From: Sphingobacterium sp. SGG-5 | GTDB lineage: Bacteria > Bacteroidota > Bacteroidia > Sphingobacteriales > Sphingobacteriaceae | Assembly: GCF_011043525.1 (NCBI RefSeq) | Contig: NZ_JAAKGO010000003.1 | Location: 310,001-374,000 of the forward strand | Length of the DNA stretch: 64,000 bases | Reading direction: 5' to 3' | Shown here: positions 53,778-62,499 of the stretch, piece after piece | Layout of the letters: each line of letters begins with the position of its first letter | How positions within the stretch are numbered: position 1 is the first letter of the stretch | Position numbers and translations under genes: made by a program | The notes under the pieces: model-generated | The model's input: the letters and a program-made list of their open reading frames with translations, nothing else | Told to the model about the DNA's origin: nothing | The model's database searches: none

Positions 53778-54113
53778 AAAAAATCGTCTCGGAAGCAATT
53801 GCTTCCGTTCCGGACAAATAGTAGTTTACGCTTGGCTAACGGTAGTTTACGAGAAACACGCAGGAGTTTATCACAAAAGCATTTGCATTTGTCCGAAAAG
53901 CATTATACATAGCGGCTAAGTGTAGTGTGGACGAGTCGAGTCAGTTGCATGGGAGACAAACACATTTTATTTTGCCACAAGCACACATGAGTTTGTGATA
54001 AACACACTATAGTTTACGACAAGGTATAAACACGCTACGGTTTGCTACAGTGCGTCTGGGTCAGACTATATTTTGTCCATGACAGAAGCAATTGTTTCTG
54101 GAACGGATTTTTT
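53778..54113. repeat. 336-bp inverted-repeat-bracketed segment with 21-bp repeats
   Basis: Left arm 53778-53818 (41 nt) and right arm 54072-54113 (42 nt) are imperfect inverted repeats: about 33 of 41 positions match once a single gap is allowed. Each arm is centred on CAATTG. The left arm contains a perfect 18-bp palindrome, CGGAAGCAATTGCTTCCG (53790-53807). The right arm has CAGAAGCAATTGTTTCTG (54083-54100), which has one G-T mismatch. The interior carries a degenerate 21-bp array. It could be a MITE-like insertion or a regulatory array; no transposase or clear target duplication is seen. Confidence 0.6.
53822..54046. repeat. Degenerate 21-bp periodic repeat array
   Basis: Cores start at 53822, 53843, 53864, 53885, then 53968, 53989 and 54010, so most are exactly 21 bp apart (one step is off by 1). 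Exact TAGTTTACG occurs at 53822, 53843 and 54010. The other cores are GAGTTTATC, GCATTTGTC, TATTTTGCC and GAGTTTGTG. The second half of each unit is A/C-rich (AAACAC or similar). Units from 53906 to 53967 are too decayed to align with confidence. A last possible unit has its core at 54038. Confidence 0.55.
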
Positions 54114-54340
54114 ACCTATTCTGGTTTTGAAAAGTTTCCGTAAAAGGTTGTCCTCCTAATTTACAGTAACTACTTTTCTATGAGAAAATGATTTGATTTA
54201 TGCTGATATATAGTGTATTGTGTTTGGAGTAGCCTCAATTGCATCTATTGTGGTGTTGTGCCAGATAGTCTCACTTTATCCTCCAGATCGGCCAGAGAGA
54301 ATGGTGGAAAAATATTCGCAACGGATAAAAAGCGAACGTT

Positions 54341-54349
54341 TCGTAAACT
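54341..54349 (-). repeat. Inverted copy of the array core outside the segment
   Basis: TCGTAAACT at 54341-54349 is the exact reverse complement of AGTTTACGA, found in the array units at 53843 and 54010. It lies 14 bp before the susC -33 box. Nine bases can recur by chance, so this is suggestive only. Confidence 0.35.
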
Positions 54350-54362
54350 TTTTTAAAAAATA

Positions 54363-54394
54363 TTTGGTAATTCGATTGTATTCTTTTATGTTTG
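54363..54394 (+). promoter_or_regulatory. Promoter of the susC operon
   Basis: TTTG (54363-54366), a 20-nt spacer and TATGTTTG (54387-54394) fit the Bacteroidota promoter. Transcription would start near 54400, upstream of the second operator candidate. Confidence 0.6.
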
Positions 54395-54411
54395 TTTCAA
54401 TTATAGACCAC

Positions 54412-54424
54412 ACCAGACCAGACT
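54412..54424. promoter_or_regulatory. Operator candidate, copy 2 (susC leader)
   Basis: ACCAGACCAGACT lies between the predicted transcription start and the susC start codon. It belongs to a run in which ACCA recurs every 5 nt (54407, 54412, 54417 region). A protein bound here could block elongation. Confidence 0.5.
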
Positions 54425-54435
54425 AATTTGGTTTG

Positions 54436-57400
54436 ATGGAAATTAAAAGAATCATGGTACAACAATTTTTAACATCAATCTCTTTCATCACAATTATTTC
54501 CGAGGATATCTTACCATCGCCGCGTGAAACACTTGGTCGCTGTCTGTTTATGTTATTACTATTCTTCAATTCAATCTGTTATGGTCAACATAGAACAAGC
54601 GATATTACAGGAATTGTAACAGATATAAATGATCAGCCATTATCAAATGTGTCCATAATCACGTCGCAGAGTAGGCTTTCTAGTATCACAAATGAAAAAG
54701 GAGTTTTTCATATCTCAAATGCAGTTTTAGGTGAATCAATAAGTTTTTCGATGATCGGATATGAACCTCAAACGATTATTGTTCGTGATACAGCGAGTAT
54801 TAAAATCCAATTGGAACTTGGGCAAACAAAATTAGATGAGGTTGTGGTGATTGGATATGGTGAGGTAAATAAGGAGGATTTAACGGGAGCAGTAGGAGTG
54901 GTTGATGTCGAAGCTCTCCAAAAGGCACCCGTCGCCACTTTCGATGAAGCACTGGCGGGGCGCATTGCTGGGGTCCAAGTGTCTTCTAATGAGGGGCAAC
55001 CCGGTTCAGATATTAATATCACTATACGAGGAGGTAACTCTTTGACACAAAGTAACTCACCTTTATATGTTATTGATGGCTTTCCAATAGAAGATTTTTC
55101 CAGTTCCGCAGTAAGTCCAGACGACATTAAGTCTATTAATGTATTGAAAGATGCATCTGCTACAGCTATATATGGATCCCGTGGTGCTAATGGGGTTATC
55201 ATTATCGAAACGAAGACGGGAATACAAGGCGCTCCGGTGATTACATATAATGGGTTTTATGGGAAGCAATATACTACCAAGAAAATAGAGATGATGTCCG
55301 TTTATGATTTTTTAAATTATCAAATGGAAATTAATCCAGAACGTACGACTGAAACGTATTTTACACGACCAGGAAAAACTTTAGAAGATTATAGAAATGA
55401 AGATGGTGTTGATTGGCAGGGATTAATGTTTCGGCCCGCAACAATGCACAATCATAATCTTTCGGTTAGGGGTGGAAGTACAAATACCAAATATACTGTC
55501 TCGGGAAATGTTCTTGAACAGGATGGAATTATATTGAACTCCGGTTATCGGAGAAGACAGGTCAGAATTGGACTTGAACAAAGGTTGACCGATAAAATTA
55601 AAGGTGCAGTCAATTTTAATTATTCCGATAACAGAAACTATGGTTCTGTGTCGTCTAATCCACAGTCAGACTTAAATGCCTATGCATCGTATATGATGTA
55701 TAGGGTATGGGGATATCGTCCGGTATCTTCTGGTTTCGATATTGTTGAAGAATTAGTGGATGAAGAGGATATTTCATCGGTGGTTCTGATAAATCCTGTA
55801 ATTGCTGCGGAAAATGAAATTCGTCAGCATACAGAAACTAATTTTATGTTAAACGGTAAATTTGAATATTCCATTTTAAAAGGTTTGACGCTAAATATTA
55901 AAGGAGGTTATCGGGGAAGAATGGGAAAAAATGAATCATTCTTCAACTCGAAAACATATAGAGGCTTTCCTTCAACAATTAATTTCAGAGGAGTAAATGG
56001 CATTTATGATGAGCGAGGGACGTACAGTTGGGTAAACGAAAACACCTTGAACTACAAAAGGGTTTATAATAAAATACACCGTGTTGATGCTATAGTTGGT
56101 TTCACTATGCAGGAATCTTCAATCGCAAGATATGGTTTTGAAGCAATAAATATAGCTGACGAGACTGTAGGATTGCGAGCGCTTTCCTACGGCATACCGA
56201 CCAATCCGATTTCGATGGCCTCAAAAAATGCTTTAGCGTCTTATTTGGGAAGGATAAATTATGGGCTAAAGTCGAAATATCTTTTTACAGCCTCCTTGCG
56301 AGCAGATGGATCATCAAAATTTTCCGCAAAAAATAGATGGGGGTGGTTTCCTTCAGGAGCTTTTGCTTGGCAATTGGGGAAAGAGGAGCTTTTAAAGGAT
56401 GTTGACGCTGTCAGCGATGCAAAACTAAGATTGAGTTACGGTGTTACGGGTAACAACCGTATTGCAGATTTCGCTCGGTTTCAGAATATTGATATTAATG
56501 ATTTCTATTCTTTTAATAATGAATTACCCGTATATGCTGCTATTATTGATAATATGGGAAATTCAGGCTTGAAATGGGAAAGGACTGCACAGCTGGATCT
56601 TGGTATAGATTTTTCCCTTTTCAATAATCGTATTAATTCTACAGTCGACTTATATAGGAAGACGACGGATGATTTGTTGTTGAATTCCAATCTGCCAGCG
56701 ACTACTGGATTCACAACAGTGTTTAAAAACATTGGAAAAATTCGGAACGACGGACTGGAAATTACCGTAAATACGGTTAATCTAAAGAATAAAGACTTCG
56801 GATGGGAGAGTGGATTTAATATTGCTTTTAATAGAAACAAAGTACTGGCTTTGGCTGATAACCAAACTAGTATACCATCTCCTATACGCTTTACCGGCGA
56901 CTTTAATAATACGTTTCTCTACTTAGCTCAGATTGGTGGGCCTGCTTCGGTATTTTATGGACTTGTTTGGGATGGAAATTATCAATATGAAGACTTTAAT
57001 TTGATGCCGGATGGTACCCATGTTTTGAAGCCTTCTGTTCCAACCAATGGAAACGATGCGTCTACTATTCTTCCAGGAGATGTCAAATTTGTCGATCAAA
57101 ATGGAGATGGTATCGTCAATGAGGAAGATATGGTTGTTTTAGGTCGAGCTATTCCTGTACACATTGGCGGGTTCAATAATAATTTCTTCTACAGGGGATT
57201 CAGTTTAAATGTATTCCTCCAATGGAGCTACGGGAATAAAATTATGAATGCCAATCGTATGTTGTTTGAGGGGGATTGGGTGGGAAGAGCAAATTTCAAT
57301 CAGTTTGCGAGTTACAACAACCGATGGACTCCCGACAATCCAACCGAGGAATATCCGCGTGCCGGAGGATCCGGACCCAGAGGCGTTTATTCTGACAGAA

Positions 57401-57648
57401 CGTTGGAGGACGGCTCCTATCTAAGATTAAAAACTGTTCAATTAAATTATGCCTTTCCACCGAAATCGATTAAAGGGATCAAAACCTTGGAAGTATATGC
57501 CGCTGGTCAGAACTTAATTACTTGGACAAATTATACAGGATATGATCCTGAAGTATCTGTAAGGAATACAGCGTTGACTCCTGGGTTTGATTTTTCAGCA
57601 TATCCTAGGGCCTTGACCGTTACTGTTGGTGCTAAGGTTGGTTTTTGA
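54436..57648 (+). CDS. susC: SusC/RagA-family TonB-linked outer-membrane transporter
   Basis: About 1070 residues from the ATG at 54436 (54454 is an alternative). A hydrophobic export signal (CLFMLLLFFNSICYG) is followed by a CarboxypepD_reg-like domain (DITGIVTDINDQPLSNVSII), a plug with the SusC pattern VVVIGYGEVNKEDLTGAV, and the LYVIDGFPIEDF and DASATAIYGSRGANGVII hallmarks, then the barrel ending in VGAKVGF. It imports oligosaccharides together with the SusD partner encoded next. It starts the polysaccharide utilisation operon. Confidence 0.95.
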   Translation: MEIKRIMVQQFLTSISFITIISEDILPSPRETLGRCLFMLLLFFNSICYGQHRTSDITGIVTDINDQPLSNVSIITSQSRLSSITNEKGVFHISNAVLGESISFSMIGYEPQTIIVRDTASIKIQLELGQTKLDEVVVIGYGEVNKEDLTGAVGVVDVEALQKAPVATFDEALAGRIAGVQVSSNEGQPGSDINITIRGGNSLTQSNSPLYVIDGFPIEDFSSSAVSPDDIKSINVLKDASATAIYGSRGANGVIIIETKTGIQGAPVITYNGFYGKQYTTKKIEMMSVYDFLNYQMEINPERTTETYFTRPGKTLEDYRNEDGVDWQGLMFRPATMHNHNLSVRGGSTNTKYTVSGNVLEQDGIILNSGYRRRQVRIGLEQRLTDKIKGAVNFNYSDNRNYGSVSSNPQSDLNAYASYMMYRVWGYRPVSSGFDIVEELVDEEDISSVVLINPVIAAENEIRQHTETNFMLNGKFEYSILKGLTLNIKGGYRGRMGKNESFFNSKTYRGFPSTINFRGVNGIYDERGTYSWVNENTLNYKRVYNKIHRVDAIVGFTMQESSIARYGFEAINIADETVGLRALSYGIPTNPISMASKNALASYLGRINYGLKSKYLFTASLRADGSSKFSAKNRWGWFPSGAFAWQLGKEELLKDVDAVSDAKLRLSYGVTGNNRIADFARFQNIDINDFYSFNNELPVYAAIIDNMGNSGLKWERTAQLDLGIDFSLFNNRINSTVDLYRKTTDDLLLNSNLPATTGFTTVFKNIGKIRNDGLEITVNTVNLKNKDFGWESGFNIAFNRNKVLALADNQTSIPSPIRFTGDFNNTFLYLAQIGGPASVFYGLVWDGNYQYEDFNLMPDGTHVLKPSVPTNGNDASTILPGDVKFVDQNGDGIVNEEDMVVLGRAIPVHIGGFNNNFFYRGFSLNVFLQWSYGNKIMNANRMLFEGDWVGRANFNQFASYNNRWTPDNPTEEYPRAGGSGPRGVYSDRTLEDGSYLRLKTVQLNYAFPPKSIKGIKTLEVYAAGQNLITWTNYTGYDPEVSVRNTALTPGFDFSAYPRALTVTVGAKVGF

Positions 57649-57738
57649 TTTTAAAATAAGATTCAATTTTGATTGACTCAGCTTTTGGCAAGCTGCAAAC
57701 TTGGATCAATAGAGGTGACATTTATAATGAAAATAGAT

Positions 57739-59358
57739 ATGAAAAAGTTTAACTATATCTTGTTGTTTGTCTTGATTGCCGTGAGTACGGTTTCTTGTAA
57801 TAAGCTACTTGAAATAAAACCTGAAGGTTATGTATTATCCACAGAATATTATTATAATAACGAAGACCAGCTGGACTTTGCTCTACGAGGTGTTTATGCA
57901 ATTTTAGCGGAGGGATCACTCTATGGGAATAACTTAATTGCCAGAATGGGGCTTGGTGCAGACGAACAATATTGTGAGTATCCCAATGACATGGGAACGG
58001 TAACCTATTATTCGGTAAATGGCGCGGACTCCAAGGTATATGATTATTGGCGAATATTATATAATGGAATTAATAGAGCGAATGCTTTACTTTCTCATAT
58101 AGATGATCCTGCAATAGAGATAGATACGGAAAAGAGAAACAGTATCAAAGGAGAAGCACTGTTTCTTCGTGGATACTTTTACTTTATGCTTGTCAATAGA
58201 TTTGGTGGAGTGCCTTTAATTACTGCGCCAGTGGCGTCCCCCGAAAGTAAGGATACTCATGTGCCGAGATCTACAAGGCAGGGAACGTTTGAACTTATAT
58301 TAAGTGATATGACCGAAGCGGCAGATTTGGTACGTAATGTGTCAGATGTTGAATCGGGTGGTAGAGTAAGTAAGTCGGTAGTTTGGGGTATGTTGGCACG
58401 GGTGTGCCTATATATGGCAGGGAATCCCCTGAATGATGAAACTAAATATAAGGAGGCAGAAAATTGGGCATATAAAGTAATTCAGACAGGGTATCACGCC
58501 CTCAATCCGTCCTACCAACAGGTTTTTATCAATTACGCTCAAGACCGATATGATGTCATGTACATCCCGGGAAGTGAGAAATTTGGAGAAAGTATTTGGG
58601 AAGTTGAATTTTACGGAAATGGCACAGGAGTATATACCAATACCGGGGGATATAATGGAATTCACAACGGTATAAAGTATCCATCCACAGGTACGGCCGG
58701 GTTTGGATATTCAAATGGTATCGCCCATCCATCAAAATGGTTATATGATCTTTACGATGAGGATGATGTACGGAGAGACTGGACTATAGCGCCTTATAGA
58801 TATGTAGAGGACATTGAAACTGAATGGCCCTCTCACAGTAGCATCTTACAACGTTATTGTGGAAAGTTCAGAAGAGAAAATGAGATTATACTACCTAAAA
58901 CTACTACAGCTACTCCTCAAAATTTTCCTTTGTTACGTTACGCGGATGTATTGCTCATATATGCGGAAGCTGTGAATGAATCGAATATGGCTCCCAATGA
59001 AGATGCGCTTAATGCGATAAATCAAGTGAGACGAAGAAGTCGAGGACTACCTATTGGTACACCAGCCCCTTCGGTTGACTTAAACCCTATGAGCCATAGC
59101 ACGTTTAAAAATGAAGTTAAAAAGGAAAGAGCAAGAGAATTTGCATTTGAATTGCTGAGAAAAGATGATCTCATTAGATGGGGTGATTTTTTGGGAAATA
59201 TGAAAATCGCACTTTTAGATGTTCCTGAGGGAAGCGGTGTTTTTGCTACTTCGGCAAGATCATACTTTTCCAACGCAAGTGAGCGTGATGTAATATGGCC
59301 TATCCCTACCTATGAACTGGGGGTGAATCCTAAGTTAGTACAAAATCAAGGCTGGTAA
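57739..59358 (+). CDS. susD: SusD/RagB-family glycan-binding lipoprotein
   Basis: 539 residues from the ATG at 57739 (57727 is an alternative). The signal peptide ends at a lipobox (AVSTVSC). The SusD fold is recognisable from LLEIKPEGYVLSTEYYYNNE, the TPR region AEALFLRGYFYF-like at about residues 130-150, and the closing VIWPIPTYELGVNPKLVQNQ. It caps the SusC pore at the cell surface and binds the glycan. It begins about 90 bp after susC. Confidence 0.94.
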   Translation: MKKFNYILLFVLIAVSTVSCNKLLEIKPEGYVLSTEYYYNNEDQLDFALRGVYAILAEGSLYGNNLIARMGLGADEQYCEYPNDMGTVTYYSVNGADSKVYDYWRILYNGINRANALLSHIDDPAIEIDTEKRNSIKGEALFLRGYFYFMLVNRFGGVPLITAPVASPESKDTHVPRSTRQGTFELILSDMTEAADLVRNVSDVESGGRVSKSVVWGMLARVCLYMAGNPLNDETKYKEAENWAYKVIQTGYHALNPSYQQVFINYAQDRYDVMYIPGSEKFGESIWEVEFYGNGTGVYTNTGGYNGIHNGIKYPSTGTAGFGYSNGIAHPSKWLYDLYDEDDVRRDWTIAPYRYVEDIETEWPSHSSILQRYCGKFRRENEIILPKTTTATPQNFPLLRYADVLLIYAEAVNESNMAPNEDALNAINQVRRRSRGLPIGTPAPSVDLNPMSHSTFKNEVKKERAREFAFELLRKDDLIRWGDFLGNMKIALLDVPEGSGVFATSARSYFSNASERDVIWPIPTYELGVNPKLVQNQGW

Positions 59359-59382
59359 TGCTATTAAACCAAGAAATTAGTC

Positions 59383-60360
59383 ATGAATAAAAGATCGTTT
59401 TTAAAATTTTTTTTGATTCTTTCGGTTACTGTTGTGGCCTGTCAAAAATCAATCGAGGTACAATCACCAACCTTTCAGGTTGCTGCAAACTCAACCAATA
59501 TCTCTGTGGGAGATACTGTGGTGTTTAATATAGAAGGTAATGCAGATATTATATCCTTTTATTCGGGCGAAATCGGAAACGATTTTGCATACAAAGACCA
59601 AGACCGAATTTTAACAGCCAGAGGTCTTGAGATGTCCTTTCAGTCTCAGGTGCGGAGACTAGGTACTCCGCTCAAATGTCAAGACAACCAATTGTCCATC
59701 CACATGACAAATGATCTTGATTTTACCGGAGCAACAACGATGACTGATTCTGCCGAAAGGGTGAATGCCGCAGAATGGTTTGAAATCACTGATCTTTTCG
59801 AACTTTGTCCTCTTGAATGTTCTAGTACAACACCTTATTATCCTTCTGGCAAATCTTATGTCAGCGGAGGGATAGATATGTCGAAGCCCTTTCAGATTGG
59901 ATTCAAGTATGTGAACAAGCCCAATACCCCAGAAAATGGTAACCCGAACTTTTGGAGAATAACCTCTTTACAAATTGATGTTGTCACTGATGTAGGAACG
60001 ACGTCTTTTGCAGATCAATCGGAAATAACATGGTTTCCAGTTTTTATTGAGGAGCCTTGGAGCAGAGGACACTATACGAATTCGGGAAGTATTATTTCCA
60101 TGCGGGGGGCATTATCGACGACTATAGAAGAACAACAATTATGGTCTATCAGCGAGCCTCTTGCTGTGGAAGAAGCCAATCTTGGTCCCGAATATGCGAT
60201 TGGAATCAAATCCGTAATTGATCCCCCACTAAAAACATTCACTCATGTATTTTCTGCACCTGGCACTTATAAAGCGATGTTTATAGCGACAAACGTAGTG
60301 GGAGGGCAGCGGTCGGAATTAATCAGAGAAATTGAAATTGTCGTAGCACCTGCTGAGTAA
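59383..60360 (+). CDS. DUF5017 lipoprotein, probable surface glycan-binding protein
   Basis: 325 residues. The signal peptide ends at a cysteine (TVVACQKS). The Ig-like N-terminal part (FQVAANSTNISVGDTVVFNI) and the closing FSAPGTYKAMFIATNVVGGQ fit DUF5017 proteins, found beside SusCD pairs. The domain is all beta, and the likely role is glycan binding at the outer surface. It starts 24 bp after susD. Confidence 0.85.
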   Translation: MNKRSFLKFFLILSVTVVACQKSIEVQSPTFQVAANSTNISVGDTVVFNIEGNADIISFYSGEIGNDFAYKDQDRILTARGLEMSFQSQVRRLGTPLKCQDNQLSIHMTNDLDFTGATTMTDSAERVNAAEWFEITDLFELCPLECSSTTPYYPSGKSYVSGGIDMSKPFQIGFKYVNKPNTPENGNPNFWRITSLQIDVVTDVGTTSFADQSEITWFPVFIEEPWSRGHYTNSGSIISMRGALSTTIEEQQLWSISEPLAVEEANLGPEYAIGIKSVIDPPLKTFTHVFSAPGTYKAMFIATNVVGGQRSELIREIEIVVAPAE

Positions 60361-60413
60361 GAATATAGATGGAGAAGTGAAAATTGTTGTGAACGAAGCA
60401 TGATTTTATAAAA

Positions 60414-62399
60414 ATGAATAGAAATAATATATTATTTTATTTGCTTATTTTGCTGACTACTAATTTGTCGGCACAGACCGTGTCTTTAGATGGTGAGTGG
60501 CATTTTACCATAGATCCGCAACGTGTCGGAGAAAAAATAGGTTGGCATACTACGAATAGCCAATTTGATAAATGGGAGAAGGTAGAAGTTCCACATTGTT
60601 TTTCGGATGAACCAAGATACCAGTTTTATACGGGACATTGTTGGTACGGGAAGAAAATAAATATCCCACAGGCGGATCCTGATAATAAATTTTTCTTGCA
60701 ATTTGGTGCTGTTTTTTATAAAGCGGATGTTTATTTCAACGGAAAGTTTGCGGGGCACCATGAAGGAGGGTATACCCCATTTGAAGTCGATATTTCGTCT
60801 TTGGTCGATGTCGGTAAGGAAAACAGTCTGGTTGTAAAAGTCGATAACAGCTATGACACCTTAAGTGTACCTGGTGCTAAAGTGCTGCCACCATCAGGTT
60901 CCGGGATGACTTATAATGCTCCGTTTCCCTGGATAAACTATGGAGGGATCATCCGTTCGGTGAAATTAATACAAAGAGAACCTGTATTTATCAAGAATGT
61001 AAAGATCGAAGCGGAACCTGATTTACAAAAAGGGAATGCTTGGCTTAATGTAAGAACATTTATAACGAACAAAACGAATCAAGAAGTCAGGCCTGATATT
61101 GCTGTAGCTCTTTACCTTGAAGGAAAACAAATAGATACAAAATTCGATGTCTCAAAAGGTATTATAGCAGCCAATGCAGAAGGGGAGTATTTGTTTTCCG
61201 CAAATATTCCAAAAGAAGACGTAAAGCTTTGGAATGTTGATCATCCGGTATTGTATGAATTAAGGCTGGTTTTAGGAAAGGATACTTTGCATAAGAACGT
61301 TGGTTTCAGAAAAATAGAAATCATAGGTAATAAATTTCTGCTCAATGGTAACGCGATAAGTCTTGGCGGAGCTAATCGCGTTTCGGACTATCCTGGCGAG
61401 GGCTCTAAGGATCCAGTTTATGTGTTAGAAAAGGACCTAAAACTCATGAAAGAGTCGGGAATGGTTTTTCAAAGGATCGCTCATTATGCCACCAGCGAAT
61501 ATCTGTTGGATTGGGCAGATAAATACGGCATGCTCATCATCGGAGAGGCCGGAAATTGGGGTATGGTAGAATCATTAATGGCTAATCCGGTGATCAGAGA
61601 AAAATATCGGCAACAAGCAAAAGAAATGATAGAACGGGATTGGAATCATCCGTCTATTGTAGGCTGGAGTGTCGGTAATGAATATCAGGCTCAGTTGCCA
61701 GAAGGGGTCAATTGGACAAAAGATATGTATGCGTTTACGCGGCAATTGGATGCGACACGGCCAGTTACGTTTGCTAGTAATACTATATTCAGAACAGAAA
61801 ATCCAGCAGAAGAATCGTCAAAATATGTGGATTTCATTAGTGCTAACCTTTATGGGAATGATTCAGTAAAAATAGAGAAGATTGTAAAAGCATTCCCTGA
61901 CAAACCCCTATTTATTAGTGAGTTTGGGATAAGGGCAGATAAATATGAAACAGAGGAAGAGCGGATCGAAGAAATGAAAAAAGTACTGGATTTGTACAGA
62001 AGATATCCAATCGTTGGTGCGTCGTTATGGTGCTTCAATGATTATCGAAGCCAATATGCAAATACGCCAAAAAACGGTTATCGTCCATGGGGAATAGTAA
62101 TGGCAGATAGAACAAAGAGAAAACTTTACGATTTTTTGAGAAACGAATTCTCGCCGGTGATCTGTAAAATAGATAATGCCTCAAGTGAATTGAATATAGA
62201 GCTGGAAGTCAGAAATGTATTTCCCACGAAAATAATAGATGGATATTCTGTAAAATATCAAGATAATGTTTACCCATTGAAAAAAATGGTACCTGGTCAA
62301 TCTACTGTACTAAAGTTAGGTAACTCTACGGATAAAAATGTATCTATCTATTTAATAGATCCGCTCGGGTTTGAGGTAGCTGAATGGAAGATCAATTAG
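60414..62399 (+). CDS. GH2-family glycoside hydrolase
   Basis: 661 residues with a signal peptide (MNRNNILFYLLILLTTNLSA). The GH2 layout is jelly-roll (VSLDGEWHFTIDPQRVG), Ig-like domain, then a TIM barrel. The acid/base Glu is in GWSVGNEYQ and the nucleophile Glu in FISEFGIRA. GH2 covers beta-galactosidases, beta-glucuronidases and beta-mannosidases; the SVGNE context resembles glucuronidase/galactosidase members, but I cannot decide between them. It probably works in the periplasm on glycan imported by the SusCD pair. Confidence 0.9.
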   Translation: MNRNNILFYLLILLTTNLSAQTVSLDGEWHFTIDPQRVGEKIGWHTTNSQFDKWEKVEVPHCFSDEPRYQFYTGHCWYGKKINIPQADPDNKFFLQFGAVFYKADVYFNGKFAGHHEGGYTPFEVDISSLVDVGKENSLVVKVDNSYDTLSVPGAKVLPPSGSGMTYNAPFPWINYGGIIRSVKLIQREPVFIKNVKIEAEPDLQKGNAWLNVRTFITNKTNQEVRPDIAVALYLEGKQIDTKFDVSKGIIAANAEGEYLFSANIPKEDVKLWNVDHPVLYELRLVLGKDTLHKNVGFRKIEIIGNKFLLNGNAISLGGANRVSDYPGEGSKDPVYVLEKDLKLMKESGMVFQRIAHYATSEYLLDWADKYGMLIIGEAGNWGMVESLMANPVIREKYRQQAKEMIERDWNHPSIVGWSVGNEYQAQLPEGVNWTKDMYAFTRQLDATRPVTFASNTIFRTENPAEESSKYVDFISANLYGNDSVKIEKIVKAFPDKPLFISEFGIRADKYETEEERIEEMKKVLDLYRRYPIVGASLWCFNDYRSQYANTPKNGYRPWGIVMADRTKRKLYDFLRNEFSPVICKIDNASSELNIELEVRNVFPTKIIDGYSVKYQDNVYPLKKMVPGQSTVLKLGNSTDKNVSIYLIDPLGFEVAEWKIN

Positions 62400-62499
62400 G
62401 ATAGTATAGAGCATCACCTTACTGCAATATGGATACATCAGATGTTAGGTCTATGAATTGTGAACTTAAAGATTTCTCTTGTCAATAAAACAAAATGCA

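Noticed and set aside
53731..53919. A 62-residue ORF with heptad-like repeats
   Set aside because: It starts inside the regulator's upstream region, overlaps the left inverted-repeat arm and ends at a stop within the repeat; the heptads are better explained as a by-product of the 21-bp DNA repeat.
53822..54046. CRISPR array
   Set aside because: The units are 21 bp, abut without spacers, and diverge from each other; no cas gene is nearby.
54220..54426. A 68-residue ORF before susC
   Set aside because: It uses a non-ATG start and covers the susC promoter and operator candidate; no family resemblance.
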